From Mucilaginibacter kameinonensis (lineage in GTDB: Bacteria > Bacteroidota > Bacteroidia > Sphingobacteriales > Sphingobacteriaceae), in assembly GCF_003675385.1 (NCBI RefSeq), contig NZ_RCWZ01000001.1:620001-684000 (forward strand): a stretch of DNA of 64,000 bases, read 5' to 3'. The notes beneath the pieces are model-generated. The model searched no databases, was not told the origin of the DNA, and was given only the letters and a program-made list of their open reading frames with translations. A program made the position numbers and the translations under genes. Below are positions 17,306 to 25,451 of the stretch, piece by piece; the stretch's first letter is position 1, and each line of letters starts with the position of its first letter.

Positions 17306-18099
17306 TGAAAACACAAATTTTAAAGAAACTTTTACTGCTGGTGGCTATATTTTATATCCCCCTGCAAAGTATGGCCTGGGGCACCAACGGCCACCGCATT
17401 TGCGGACAGGTTGCCGACAGCTACCTTACACCTAAAGCCCGCAAGGCCATAGAGGCTATTTTAGGAAATGAATCAGTAGCGATCACCAGTAACTGGGCGG
17501 ATTTTATTAAATCAGATCCGGCTTACGGTTACCTGTATAACTGGCATTTTATTGATCTGGATAAAGCTTACACCTATCCCGAACTGCAAGGCTACTTAAA
17601 AGCGGATACAGCCGTTGATGCCTACACCAAAATGAACTTTTTGATTGCCGAGCTTAAAAAGAAAACTACCACTAAAGCCAACAAACTGCTTTACCTGCGG
17701 ATGCTGATCCACATCGTTGAAGACGTACACCAGCCACTTCATACCGGCCATACCAGCGATAAAGGCGGTAACGATGTAAAAGTTCAGTGGTTTGGAAAAG
17801 ACAGCAACCTGCACTCGGTTTGGGACAGCCAGTTGATTGATTTTCAGCAGTTGAGCTATACCGAGTATGCAACCATGATTAACCATACTACTGTTGCCCA
17901 GCGCGCCAAATTGCAGAAAGACCCGATAAGCCAATGGTTGTTTGAAAGCAATCAGATTGCCGAAAAGCTGTACACTGATGTTAAACCAGGCGAAAACCTG
18001 AGCTACAAATACAACTTCAAATACATTGGTATCCTAAACGACCAGATGGTAAAAGCCGGTGTTCGTTTGGCCGGTGTATTGAATCAAATTTTTGGTTGA
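17305..18099 (+). CDS. S1/P1 nuclease family protein
   Basis: A 264-residue secreted phosphodiesterase of the zinc-dependent S1/P1 group, which cleaves single-stranded nucleic acids or 3'-nucleotides. After signal peptide removal at SMA-WGTNGHR the new N-terminal Trp is the expected first zinc ligand. Further ligands are visible: GHRICG, NWADFIKSD, NWHFIDLD, HIVEDVHQPLHTG, GGNDVKVQW and NLHSVWDSQL. All metal-binding residues seem present, so an active periplasmic nuclease is expected, possibly for phosphate or nucleoside scavenging. It overlaps the upstream lipoprotein stop codon by one base. Confidence 0.94.
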   Translation: MKTQILKKLLLLVAIFYIPLQSMAWGTNGHRICGQVADSYLTPKARKAIEAILGNESVAITSNWADFIKSDPAYGYLYNWHFIDLDKAYTYPELQGYLKADTAVDAYTKMNFLIAELKKKTTTKANKLLYLRMLIHIVEDVHQPLHTGHTSDKGGNDVKVQWFGKDSNLHSVWDSQLIDFQQLSYTEYATMINHTTVAQRAKLQKDPISQWLFESNQIAEKLYTDVKPGENLSYKYNFKYIGILNDQMVKAGVRLAGVLNQIFG

Positions 18100-18103
18100 T
18101 TTT

Positions 18104-18185
18104 TGAGGCGAAAGGTTAAAGCTGAAAGGTAAAAGGCTCCTTCTCAGCTTTGACCTTTTGCCTTTAACCTTTCTCCTTTAACCTT
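18104..18185. repeat. Inverted repeat of GGTTAAAGG / CCTTTAACC words
   Basis: The left half contains AGGCGAAAGGTTAAAGCTGA and AGGTAAAAGG; the right half contains CAGCTTTGACC, TTTTGCCTTTAACC and TTCTCCTTTAACC. The halves are approximate reverse complements. The same words occur in the DNA of the leader at 16740-16848. Confidence 0.65.
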
Positions 18186-18192
18186 CAACAAG

Positions 18193-18627
18193 ATGAAAAT
18201 ACTAATGGTATGCCTCGGCAATATCTGCCGTTCGCCGCTGGCCGAAGGGATCATGCAGCATCTGGCAGATGAAAATGGCCTGGGCTGGGATGTTGATTCG
18301 GCGGGTACAGGTAGATGGCATATAGGCGAAGCTCCGGACAGACGCTCCATCCGTGCTGCGCGGAACCACGGCATAGATATCAGTAAACAAGTTTGCCGCC
18401 AGTTTAAACGCAGTGATTTTGACGAGTTTGACCACATCTTTGTAATGGACCGCAATAATTTGAGCGATGTACTTGATATAGCCCGCAACGAAGAACAGGC
18501 AGCAAAAGTAAAACTCCTGTTAGGCGATAAAGTAGTGCCGGATCCTTATTATGATGACAGCCAGTTTGAGCCAGTTTTTGAGCTGATTGAAAGCGGGTGT
18601 AAGGACATTATCAAGGATTTGAGATAA
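18193..18627 (+). CDS. Low-molecular-weight protein-tyrosine phosphatase
   Basis: A 144-residue cytoplasmic phosphatase. The P-loop near the N-terminus, VCLGNICRSPLAEG, is the C-x5-R-S signature with the nucleophilic cysteine at residue 7. The general acid loop is PDPYYDD near residue 116. Length and motif placement are normal for this family, so the enzyme should be active. Such enzymes often counter BY-kinases in capsule or exopolysaccharide control, but no kinase or capsule gene is nearby. A repeat element separates it from the nuclease gene. Confidence 0.94.
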   Translation: MKILMVCLGNICRSPLAEGIMQHLADENGLGWDVDSAGTGRWHIGEAPDRRSIRAARNHGIDISKQVCRQFKRSDFDEFDHIFVMDRNNLSDVLDIARNEEQAAKVKLLLGDKVVPDPYYDDSQFEPVFELIESGCKDIIKDLR

Positions 18628-18650
18628 GTTTAATCAAACATTCAAGCTAT

Positions 18651-18730
18651 GTTATTGCGAGCGTAGCGTGGCAACCGCACGGAAGCATAACCGCCCTGTA
18701 TAGCATGCGATTGCCGCGCTTCGCAATGAC
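18651..18730. repeat. TCATTGCGAGG palindrome family, diverged copy
   Basis: It starts GTTATTGCGAGCG and ends CGCTTCGCAATGAC. The loop contains CCCTGTATAGCATG, the conserved core of the family. It lies between convergent phosphatase and GNAT genes. Confidence 0.8.
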
Positions 18731-18744
18731 ATCTTTTTTATTTT

Positions 18745-19245
18745 CTACCGCTCAATCCTAAAAAACGGCACATCCTCACCGTACCAAAACACAATCCCTT
18801 CCCTTGCAAACCCGGCTTTGATCAGTACCCTTTGTGATGCCACGTTTTGTGGATGGGTAACGGCACAAACTTCTTTTAGGCCAATTTTATTTAAGCCATA
18901 GCTAACCAAGGCCTCTGCCAATTCGGTGGCAACGCCCTGGCCCCAGTATTTCAGGTGCAGGCGGTAACCTAATTCAATCCGGCTCCTGTCGTAATCGCTG
19001 GGTTTGAGGGCACAAACACCTATAAAATCATTGTCGGCAATGTTGAATACTCCCCACCTGCCCAGGCCCGAACCGTTTTTGTATTCCTTCAGGGTATCCT
19101 TAAAAACCTGCTTACTCTCCTGCGGAGTACGTTTCTTTACATATTGGGTAAGCCGGTCGTCTTCGTCTATTGTGAGCAAAAGTTCTTCGTCTTCGGCTGT
19201 AAGTTCACGGATGAGCAAGCGTGGTGTTTGAGTGATAATATTCAT
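18745..19245 (-). CDS. GNAT-family N-acetyltransferase
   Basis: A 166-residue acetyl-CoA-dependent transferase of the RimJ/RimL-like branch. It begins TPRLLIRELTAEDEE; the acetyl-CoA loop appears as HLKYWGQGVATELAEALVSY (the G-x-G-x-A form) and the C-terminal beta-bulge region as VTHPQNVASQRVLIKAGF. The acceptor cannot be predicted. The gene stands alone, with a repeat element downstream and a 300-bp gap upstream. Confidence 0.9.
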   Translation of the reverse strand: MNIITQTPRLLIRELTAEDEELLLTIDEDDRLTQYVKKRTPQESKQVFKDTLKEYKNGSGLGRWGVFNIADNDFIGVCALKPSDYDRSRIELGYRLHLKYWGQGVATELAEALVSYGLNKIGLKEVCAVTHPQNVASQRVLIKAGFAREGIVFWYGEDVPFFRIER

Positions 19246-19358
19246 AGGTATTCAAAAATATATTTTTTGAACCTGTGTTGTACATTACTTAGGTAAAACA
19301 TATGTCAATTAATGAGTTTCACAGGCGAATTTTGCGGCGCACGGTCTTGAAATGTAAT

Positions 19359-19436
19359 AGGAGGCACCTACGGAGCCTCAATATCTGCCTTGTTATAGAA
19401 ATGAAACAAATCCTTTTGGCTCCGTAGGTGCCTCCT
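19359..19436. repeat. Perfect 19-bp inverted repeat AGGAGGCACCTACGGAGCC
   Basis: Arms at 19359-19377 and 19418-19436 are exact reverse complements separated by 40 nt. It occupies the centre of the gap between the divergent GNAT and DEAD-box genes. Nothing else was seen in that gap. Confidence 0.9.
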
Positions 19437-19545
19437 GTATTTACACGATGATTTTATCACGGCCTTTAACCGTAGTTCATTTAAGGCCAAACAGGATATT
19501 TACCATTAAAAATGTATACCTTGCATAATTTACTTATAAGATATA

Positions 19546-20784
19546 GTGACTTTCCAGGATTTTAAATTTAACGAGCAATTATTTGAAGGTGTAGAGAGTA
19601 TGGGTTTTGTAAACCCAACCCCCATTCAATCTATGGCTATCCCGGCCATTATGGAGGGGCGCGACCTGATAGCTTGTGCTCAAACTGGTACCGGCAAAAC
19701 CGGCGCCTATTTGCTGCCTGTTTTAAACAGCATCAGCAAAACCAATAAACACCATACCAGTGCCCTTATACTTGCCCCTACCCGCGAGCTTGCCCAGCAA
19801 ATAGATCAGCAGGTTGAAGGCCTTGCCTACTTTACCGGTATCAGCTCTATCGCTGTTTTTGGCGGTGGCGACGGTATTGTTTACGAACAGCAGCGTCGTG
19901 GTATCCAGAATAATGTAAATATCATTGTGGCTACTCCCGGCAGGCTTATAGCCCATCTTACTTCAGGCGTTTTAAAGCTTAATCACCTTACCCACCTGAT
20001 ACTTGATGAGGCCGACCGTATGCTGGACATGGGTTTTTCGGATGATATTATGAAGATCATCAGTTACCTGCCCAAAGAGCGGCAAACACTCTTGTTTTCG
20101 GCCACTATGCCGGGGCGGATCCGCTCATTGGCTAAAGCTATTTTGAAGGATCCGGAGCAGATCAATATCGCCATCTCGCAGCCGGCTGTCGGTATTGATC
20201 AGCAGGTTTACCGGGTGCATGATCAGCAAAAAACGCCGCTGGTGCAACATATCCTCAAGGATTCGGCATTTGCCAGCACTATTATCTTTGCTTCGCGTAA
20301 AGAAATAGTACGGTCGTTATATAAAGAACTTAGGGCCATTAAGCTTAATGCGCTGTCGTTCCATTCAGACCTTGAACAGCGTGAGCGTGAAGAGATCCTG
20401 TTAAAATTTAAAAACAAACAGCTGCCTATCATTATCGGTACCGACGCGCTTTCGCGCGGGATAGATATTGAGGGGATTGACCTGGTGATCAACTATGATG
20501 TTCCCGGCGATCCGGAAGATTATATCCACCGCATTGGCCGCACAGCCCGTGCCGCCACAACCGGTACCGCTATTACATTTGTAAACCACCGCGACGAACG
20601 GAAGCTTAAGAACATTGAAAAGCTGATAGAAAAGCCAATAAAGCTGATGGCCTTGCCCGATGAACTGGCCGCCATACAGCCGCTTAAACCTGAACCGGCA
20701 CAGGGCGATGCTAAAAAGAAACCCAACCGCAGATGGGGAAAAAAGAAACCAAAGCAGCAAAACACCGGTAACCAAAAAGCATAA
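19546..20784 (+). CDS. DEAD-box ATP-dependent RNA helicase
   Basis: A 412-residue RNA helicase with all core motifs: Q motif (PTPIQSMAIP), I (AQTGTGKTGA), Ia (PTRELAQQ), TPGRL, II (DEADRMLDMGF), III (SATMP), V (TDALSRGIDIEG) and VI (HRIGRTARA). The C-terminal tail is short and lysine-rich (DAKKKPNRRWGKKKPK), as in RhlE-like proteins that act in ribosome assembly or RNA decay. The start is a GTG at 19546; the Q-motif phenylalanine follows at the normal distance, so this start is sound. It is transcribed alone, with a terminator downstream. Confidence 0.95.
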   Translation: MTFQDFKFNEQLFEGVESMGFVNPTPIQSMAIPAIMEGRDLIACAQTGTGKTGAYLLPVLNSISKTNKHHTSALILAPTRELAQQIDQQVEGLAYFTGISSIAVFGGGDGIVYEQQRRGIQNNVNIIVATPGRLIAHLTSGVLKLNHLTHLILDEADRMLDMGFSDDIMKIISYLPKERQTLLFSATMPGRIRSLAKAILKDPEQINIAISQPAVGIDQQVYRVHDQQKTPLVQHILKDSAFASTIIFASRKEIVRSLYKELRAIKLNALSFHSDLEQREREEILLKFKNKQLPIIIGTDALSRGIDIEGIDLVINYDVPGDPEDYIHRIGRTARAATTGTAITFVNHRDERKLKNIEKLIEKPIKLMALPDELAAIQPLKPEPAQGDAKKKPNRRWGKKKPKQQNTGNQKA

Positions 20785-20785
20785 G

Positions 20786-20809
20786 CAACACGGCCGGTGT
20801 TGTTTTTTT
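20786..20809 (+). terminator. Terminator after the DEAD-box helicase gene
   Basis: Stem CAACAC / GTGTTG around GGCCG, followed by a run of seven T. It begins 2 nt after the stop codon. Confidence 0.75.
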
Positions 20810-20869
20810 GAAATAAACTAAAACGTTTTATCTATTTCTATATCTTTAGAACCAAAAATCTGTATCCCC

Positions 20870-21865
20870 ATGTTTATCTCAAAAAAAATCATGTTCCTGC
20901 TGGGCGCGGGTTTGGCATTGTCATCAATAGCTAATAAGACTGTAGCGCAGGAGAAAAAAACATCCGGCAATCCCATTGTGGAAGGTTGGTATGCCGACCC
21001 TGAAGCTAAGATCTTTAACAAACAGTATTGGGTATACCCTACCTACTCGGCTAAATATAATGAGCAGGTATTTATGGATGCCTTTTCATCGCCTGATCTG
21101 GTTAACTGGACAAAACATCACCGCATTATTGATACTGCCGCTGTAAAGTGGGCTAAACGCGCTATGTGGGCTCCGGCAGTGACCGAAAAAGATGGCAAAT
21201 ACTATATCTTTTTTGGCGCTAACGATATCCAGAACAATAATGAAGTTGGCGGTATAGGTGTTGCTGTTGCTGATAAACCGGAAGGTCCGTTCAAAGATCT
21301 TTTAGGTAAGCCTCTTATCGGGCAGATCATCAATAAAGCTCAACCTATTGATCAATTTGTTTTTAAAGATGACGATGGCCAGTACTACATGATCTATGGT
21401 GGCTGGGGCCAATGCAACATCGTAAAATTAAAAAACGACTTTACAGGCATTGAACCGTTTAAAGATGGCGAAACCTATAAACTAATCACGCCGAAAGATT
21501 ATGTTGAAGGTCCGGTAATGTTTAAACGTAAAGGCAAATACTATTTTATGTGGAGCGAAGGCGGCTGGACTGGTCCGGATTACCGCGTGGCCTACGCCAT
21601 CGGCGACTCGCCGTTTGGTCCGTTTAACCGCATTGGAACAATATTAAAACAAGACCCAAGTATCGCCACAGGCGCAGGCCATCACTCGGTGATCCAGGTA
21701 CCGGGTAAGGATGAATGGTACATCGTTTACCACCGCCGCCCGTTAACCGAAACGGATGGAAACCACCGTGTAACCTGTATCGACAAAATGTATTTTGACA
21801 AGGATGGCAAGATCCTGCCTGTTAAAATCACCAATGAAGGTGTAACAGCAAGGAAGATTAAGTAA
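20870..21865 (+). CDS. Glycoside hydrolase family 43 enzyme
   Basis: A 331-residue secreted five-bladed beta-propeller glycosidase. A signal peptide (residues 1-24, ending around NKTVAQ) precedes the propeller. The three conserved acidic positions are visible: the base Asp in EGWYADPEAKIF, the pKa-modulating Asp in IDQFVFKDDDGQYY, and the acid Glu in DYVEGPVMFKRKGKYY. Members remove arabinose, xylose or galactose from plant polysaccharides, and the subfamily cannot be fixed from sequence alone. No SusCD pair is adjacent, so it is an isolated enzyme. Confidence 0.92.
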   Translation: MFISKKIMFLLGAGLALSSIANKTVAQEKKTSGNPIVEGWYADPEAKIFNKQYWVYPTYSAKYNEQVFMDAFSSPDLVNWTKHHRIIDTAAVKWAKRAMWAPAVTEKDGKYYIFFGANDIQNNNEVGGIGVAVADKPEGPFKDLLGKPLIGQIINKAQPIDQFVFKDDDGQYYMIYGGWGQCNIVKLKNDFTGIEPFKDGETYKLITPKDYVEGPVMFKRKGKYYFMWSEGGWTGPDYRVAYAIGDSPFGPFNRIGTILKQDPSIATGAGHHSVIQVPGKDEWYIVYHRRPLTETDGNHRVTCIDKMYFDKDGKILPVKITNEGVTARKIK

Positions 21866-21881
21866 TCAACTTATTTAATTT

Positions 21882-22000
21882 ATGTCATTGCGAGCGATAG
21901 CGTGGCAATCTCGTAGCCAATGCATTTTCGAAATGCACAGCTACGAGATTGCCATGTCGCCCCCCGCCGATATCCCCTCGCCTGCTCCTCGCAATGACAT
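21882..22000. repeat. TCATTGCGAGG palindrome family, copy with an internal second hairpin
   Basis: It starts ATGTCATTGCGAG and ends CTCGCAATGACAT. Inside is a separate strong hairpin, GGCAATCTCGTAGC ... GCTACGAGATTGCC (about 14-bp arms). This copy lacks the CTGTATAG loop and is probably a nested composite. Confidence 0.75.
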
Positions 22001-22016
22001 ATTTTGATATAATTCC

Positions 22017-22100
22017 GGCAAAACTTACGAAGTTTTTGAAACTTCGTAAGTTTCTCAATCTGCACATCTGAAATCTTATCATCTGCACATCAATCTTTAT
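22017..22100. repeat. Hairpin plus GTGCAGAT-type repeat
   Basis: ACTTACGAAGTTT and AAACTTCGTAAGT at about 22023-22051 form a 13-bp stem with a 3-nt loop. The following CTGCACATCTGAAATC and CATCTGCACATC match, in reverse, the words repeated at 30791-30890. It lies upstream of the M24 peptidase gene. Confidence 0.65.
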
Positions 22101-22185
22101 TTCCCCCTAAAAGGGTGAGCACGATAATTCCTGATATTTAGTATCTTAAACCGTTTTTTTGACTGACATTTATTCCTTTATCATT

Positions 22186-23802
22186 ATGACGCGATCATTT
22201 TTTCGGGCATTGGTAGTTTTACTTGCCCTGACTGGCAGCAGCCGCTGTTTTGGGCAAGCCGCCGAAAACCTACCCACCGATTATTTAAGCAAAGAATTTC
22301 ATGCCGGCAGGCGACAGGCGCTTCGTGACCTGATGCCCGCTAATTCGGTAACGGTGATCTTCTCCTACCCGGAGCAGGTGTTTTCAAATGATGTTAATTA
22401 CGTTTATCACCCTAACCCTGATTTGTATTATTTTTCGGGGTATAAAGAGCCAAATTCGGTATTGTTGGTGTTTAAAGATATGCAGGCCGATGGCGATAGC
22501 AGTTATAACGAAGTGTTGTTTGTGCGGCACAGGGATGCCGGTCGCGAACAGTGGACTGGAAGACGTTTAGGCGTTGAAGGAGCTAAGTCGCAACTTGGCT
22601 TTAAACGCGTATACAACGGCGAGGATTTCGCGAAGTTTCCGGTTGATTTTAAAAAGTTTGCCAATGTGTATTATGATAATCTGCCCGAAGATGTTACCGG
22701 TGATGGATCAACAGGAGAGCTAAAAAAACTGATAGCTGCTTTTAGAACAAAAGCGGGGATCCCTGATGTTGACAGGCAGGCCGTGAGCGACATGAACTTG
22801 ATTGCCAATCGTACAACGCCGCAGAACCTATCACGCATGGTTACCTTTTTTAAAAGCAGGTATAATAACGATTTAACAAAGGCAAGTCCTTTAGTGCAGG
22901 AACTTTTGGCCAAGCCAGATTCTGCCACCCTGATGGCAGTTAAAGCTAAAATAGGTAATACTTTAGGGGGCACTGCCGGTTTCGGCGCCTTTACAAGCAA
23001 GCTTCGCGGTGTAAAAACTACCGAGGAGTTGGCGGTTTTAAAGAAAGCGATTCAAATATCAAGCCTTGCCCATTTAGAAGTGATGAAGGCGGTAAAACCA
23101 AGCATGAGTGAGCGCGAGGTTGAAGGTATCATGACCTATGTACACAAAAGATATGGCGCGGAAGACGAGGGTTATGCGCCAATTGTAGGCGCAGGTGCAA
23201 ACGGCTGTATCCTGCATTACGAAGAAAACTCGGCCACAAAAATCAATAACCAGTTATTGCTGATGGATGTCGGTGCCGAATATCATGGCTACTCTGCCGA
23301 TGTTACCCGTACGGTACCAGCCAACGGCAAATTTACCGAAGAGCAAAAGGCTATTTATCAACTGGTATATGATGCCCAGGAGGAGATTTTTAAGTTATGC
23401 AAAGCAGGCGTTCCGTATGCCAGCCTTGAACAAAAATCGGCAGAGGTATTAACCGCCGGATTGATCAAACTGGGGATCATCAAAAACGCTTCGGAAGTGC
23501 GCAGGTATTATCCACACGGATGCTCACATCACCTGGGACTTGATGTGCATGACAAGGGTGGTCGTGGTAATTTGGAAGAGAACTGGGTGATCACCGTTGA
23601 ACCGGGCATCTATATCCCAGCCGGAAGCCCATGTGATAAAAAATGGTGGAATATCGGCATACGTATTGAAGATGACGTACAGATTGGTAAAGATGGCGGC
23701 ACTAACCTATCTATCGACGCACCACGTAAATGGCAGGATGTGGAAAAAGCAGCAACCGAGAAAAGTATTTTTGAAGCGGCTAAGTTCCCGAAACTGAAAT
23801 AG
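22186..23802 (+). CDS. Secreted M24-family aminopeptidase P-like peptidase
   Basis: A 538-residue exported metallopeptidase that should remove N-terminal residues preceding proline. I use the ATG at 22186, which gives the signal peptide MTRSFFRALVVLLALTGS ending near CFGQA; the TTG at 22159 would spoil it. The creatinase-like N-domain spans residues about 30-260 and the pita-bread catalytic domain about 280-530. The two-metal ligands are visible in order: MDVGAEYHGYSADVTR (two Asp), SHHLGLDVHD (His), EPGIYI (Glu) and RIEDDV (Glu). It is monocistronic, followed by a bidirectional hairpin. Confidence 0.94.
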   Translation: MTRSFFRALVVLLALTGSSRCFGQAAENLPTDYLSKEFHAGRRQALRDLMPANSVTVIFSYPEQVFSNDVNYVYHPNPDLYYFSGYKEPNSVLLVFKDMQADGDSSYNEVLFVRHRDAGREQWTGRRLGVEGAKSQLGFKRVYNGEDFAKFPVDFKKFANVYYDNLPEDVTGDGSTGELKKLIAAFRTKAGIPDVDRQAVSDMNLIANRTTPQNLSRMVTFFKSRYNNDLTKASPLVQELLAKPDSATLMAVKAKIGNTLGGTAGFGAFTSKLRGVKTTEELAVLKKAIQISSLAHLEVMKAVKPSMSEREVEGIMTYVHKRYGAEDEGYAPIVGAGANGCILHYEENSATKINNQLLLMDVGAEYHGYSADVTRTVPANGKFTEEQKAIYQLVYDAQEEIFKLCKAGVPYASLEQKSAEVLTAGLIKLGIIKNASEVRRYYPHGCSHHLGLDVHDKGGRGNLEENWVITVEPGIYIPAGSPCDKKWWNIGIRIEDDVQIGKDGGTNLSIDAPRKWQDVEKAATEKSIFEAAKFPKLK

Positions 23803-23824
23803 AAGCTTAATCAGAATAAATTTG

Positions 23825-23859
23825 ACATAGCGGGGAAATACCTGGTTTTCTCGCTATGT
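23825..23859. terminator. Bidirectional hairpin between convergent M24 and M23 genes
   Basis: Stem ACATAGCG / CGCTATGT, extended by GGGAAA pairing with TTTTCT through G-U pairs, around a 7-nt loop. It lies 22 nt after the M24 stop and 22 nt after the M23 stop. Confidence 0.65.
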
Positions 23860-23881
23860 TAAATAATAAATTATCAGGGTG

Positions 23882-24589
23882 TTACCTCACATTCACTGCA
23901 TCCGGAAAACGCAAAATCACCCCCGGATCAGGAATGTTTTTTTGCCAGATCTCTTTTTCTGAAAATTTGCAAACACCGGGGTAATCGCCCTGTTTACCTT
24001 CCATATCAAACATGAGTTGAAAATGCAGGTGTGGAGGCCACTGACCATTTTCGTCAATATCCCCCAGGGTTGCTATCTGCTGATCTTTAAAAACAGGCAT
24101 ACCGACTAAAATCCCTTCCAGACTTTTGCGGCTTAAATGGCCATACAGGCTATAAAGGGTTAAGCCGTCTAAATCGTGTTGTAAAATGATAGTTGGGCCG
24201 TAATCGCCAATGTTGTTATTATCCTGGTAGCTGTGCACCAGGCCATCCAACGGGGTATAAATCGGAGTGCCGGAATCGCCCCAGATATCAACACCTAAAT
24301 GTAAGCGCCGGGGCTCATCACCGGTATCAAAGTGGCTGCTGAAAGCATAAATGGTGCGGTGCTCCATATAGCCTCCAACGCCATAGCGGCAATTATTATC
24401 GCGCAACTTTGAATTAACCCAGCTGCTGAATAGCGGGGTATTATTAATGACCTCTGCCGTCAGTTCATTGTTGGCGGCAGTAAGGTCAAGCAGGTACAGG
24501 CGGTCGCGCTCGTTATCAAAATCAACCACTTTGCCAATGGCTTCGGGGTGATTGTTGATAAAGTTTGTTAACAACGCGTGCCGGTCCAT
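23882..24589 (-). CDS. M23-family (LytM-type) peptidase
   Basis: A 235-residue protein from the ATG at 24589 (a TTG lies one codon upstream). The catalytic fold is visible from about residue 93: HLGVDIWGDSGTPIYTPLDG (H-x3-D), then LYSLYGHLS (GH) and PPHLHFQL (H-x-H). All four zinc ligands of LytM/lysostaphin-type peptidases are therefore present. No signal peptide or membrane anchor is apparent, which is odd for a presumed peptidoglycan hydrolase; a cytoplasmic substrate or a non-classical route is possible. It starts 3 nt after the rbfA stop, so the two form an operon. Confidence 0.88.
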   Translation of the reverse strand: MDRHALLTNFINNHPEAIGKVVDFDNERDRLYLLDLTAANNELTAEVINNTPLFSSWVNSKLRDNNCRYGVGGYMEHRTIYAFSSHFDTGDEPRRLHLGVDIWGDSGTPIYTPLDGLVHSYQDNNNIGDYGPTIILQHDLDGLTLYSLYGHLSRKSLEGILVGMPVFKDQQIATLGDIDENGQWPPHLHFQLMFDMEGKQGDYPGVCKFSEKEIWQKNIPDPGVILRFPDAVNVR

Positions 24590-24592
24590 CAA

Positions 24593-24970
24593 TTAATTTT
24601 CTTCGGTATCGGGCTGGCGTTCTTCTTTGCTGATCTTATCAAAAATCTTGTCCATGCGTTCAACGTACTCGCTGGTATCATCAACAAAAAACTCAAGCTG
24701 CGGAATGATCCTCACCTGATCTTTAATGCGTGCACCCAGTTTATACCTGATCTCTGAAGCGTGCGATTTGATGGTATGCAAAGCCGTTTGCACATTAGGA
24801 TTACCTAAAAAGCTTAAAAATATACGGGCTATGGCCAAATCGGGTGTTACACGTACCTTGGTTATGGTTACCAGTGTATTAGGCAAATAATTCATGCCTT
24901 CGCGCTGAAAAATAGCTGCAAGGTCTTCCTGTATTACTCCGGCAAATTTTTGCTGACGTTTTGATTCCAT
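24593..24970 (-). CDS. rbfA: Ribosome-binding factor A
   Basis: Late-stage 30S maturation and cold-adaptation factor that binds 16S rRNA. The 125-residue protein has the KH-like layout of the family: RQQKFAGVIQEDLAAIFQRE at the N-terminus, VTITKVRVTPDLAIARIFLS in the middle and IRYKLGARIKDQVRIIPQLEF with the family's L-x-x-R-x-x-P-x-L-x-F signature. Length is normal. It is upstream of the M23 gene and downstream of the lipoprotein/permease pair on the same strand. Confidence 0.95.
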   Translation of the reverse strand: MESKRQQKFAGVIQEDLAAIFQREGMNYLPNTLVTITKVRVTPDLAIARIFLSFLGNPNVQTALHTIKSHASEIRYKLGARIKDQVRIIPQLEFFVDDTSEYVERMDKIFDKISKEERQPDTEEN

Positions 24971-25070
24971 TGGTTATTAGTTAACGCCGATAAGGCAGAT
25001 GAGTGTTTAATGCTTAATGCAAAAGCCTAAGTTATTGTTTTTGGCTTTTATTAACAATGATGGCAAGGTG

Positions 25071-25442
25071 TTAATTACACACGTCCTGCGGTATCTCTTT
25101 GGTTATTTTTACTACTTTTTTTACAACAAGGGTGCTGTCATATTCAGAGCCCATTCCTGCTTTGCCCGATTTTGATTTGATGCCTTCTACCTCTACATAA
25201 ACGGGCTCGTAAGGCTTTTCGAAATTGAGTTGTGAATACTGCAGCTCCAACTGGGCCGAACTGTCAACAGCCCAAAATTCCTGGCCGCTATCGCAATCTT
25301 TGAATGATTTTATTTCGGGGCCGGCGCTGTATAAACCTTTATAAAGCGTAACCTGATCCTTTTTATGGGCATCGTTATTACATGCATAAACAGCAATAAC
25401 AACAAGCAAGAAAATAGAAACTTTGATGTACCTCATACCCAT
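25071..25442 (-). CDS. Small lipoprotein resembling the NlpE C-terminal domain
   Basis: A 123-residue lipoprotein (lipobox VIAVYACNND, Cys about residue 21). The body (GLYSAGPEIKSFKDCDSGQEFWAVDSS, then ELQYSQLNFEKPYEPVYVEVEGI) resembles the C-terminal OB-like domain of NlpE, an envelope-stress and copper-associated lipoprotein, with a conserved single Cys in F-x-D-C. There is a second cysteine at the extreme C-terminus (QDVCN). It starts 9 nt after the LolE-like permease stop on the same strand, so the two are probably one operon. The domain call is tentative. Confidence 0.6.
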   Translation of the reverse strand: MGMRYIKVSIFLLVVIAVYACNNDAHKKDQVTLYKGLYSAGPEIKSFKDCDSGQEFWAVDSSAQLELQYSQLNFEKPYEPVYVEVEGIKSKSGKAGMGSEYDSTLVVKKVVKITKEIPQDVCN

Positions 25443-25451
25443 TTAACAAAT

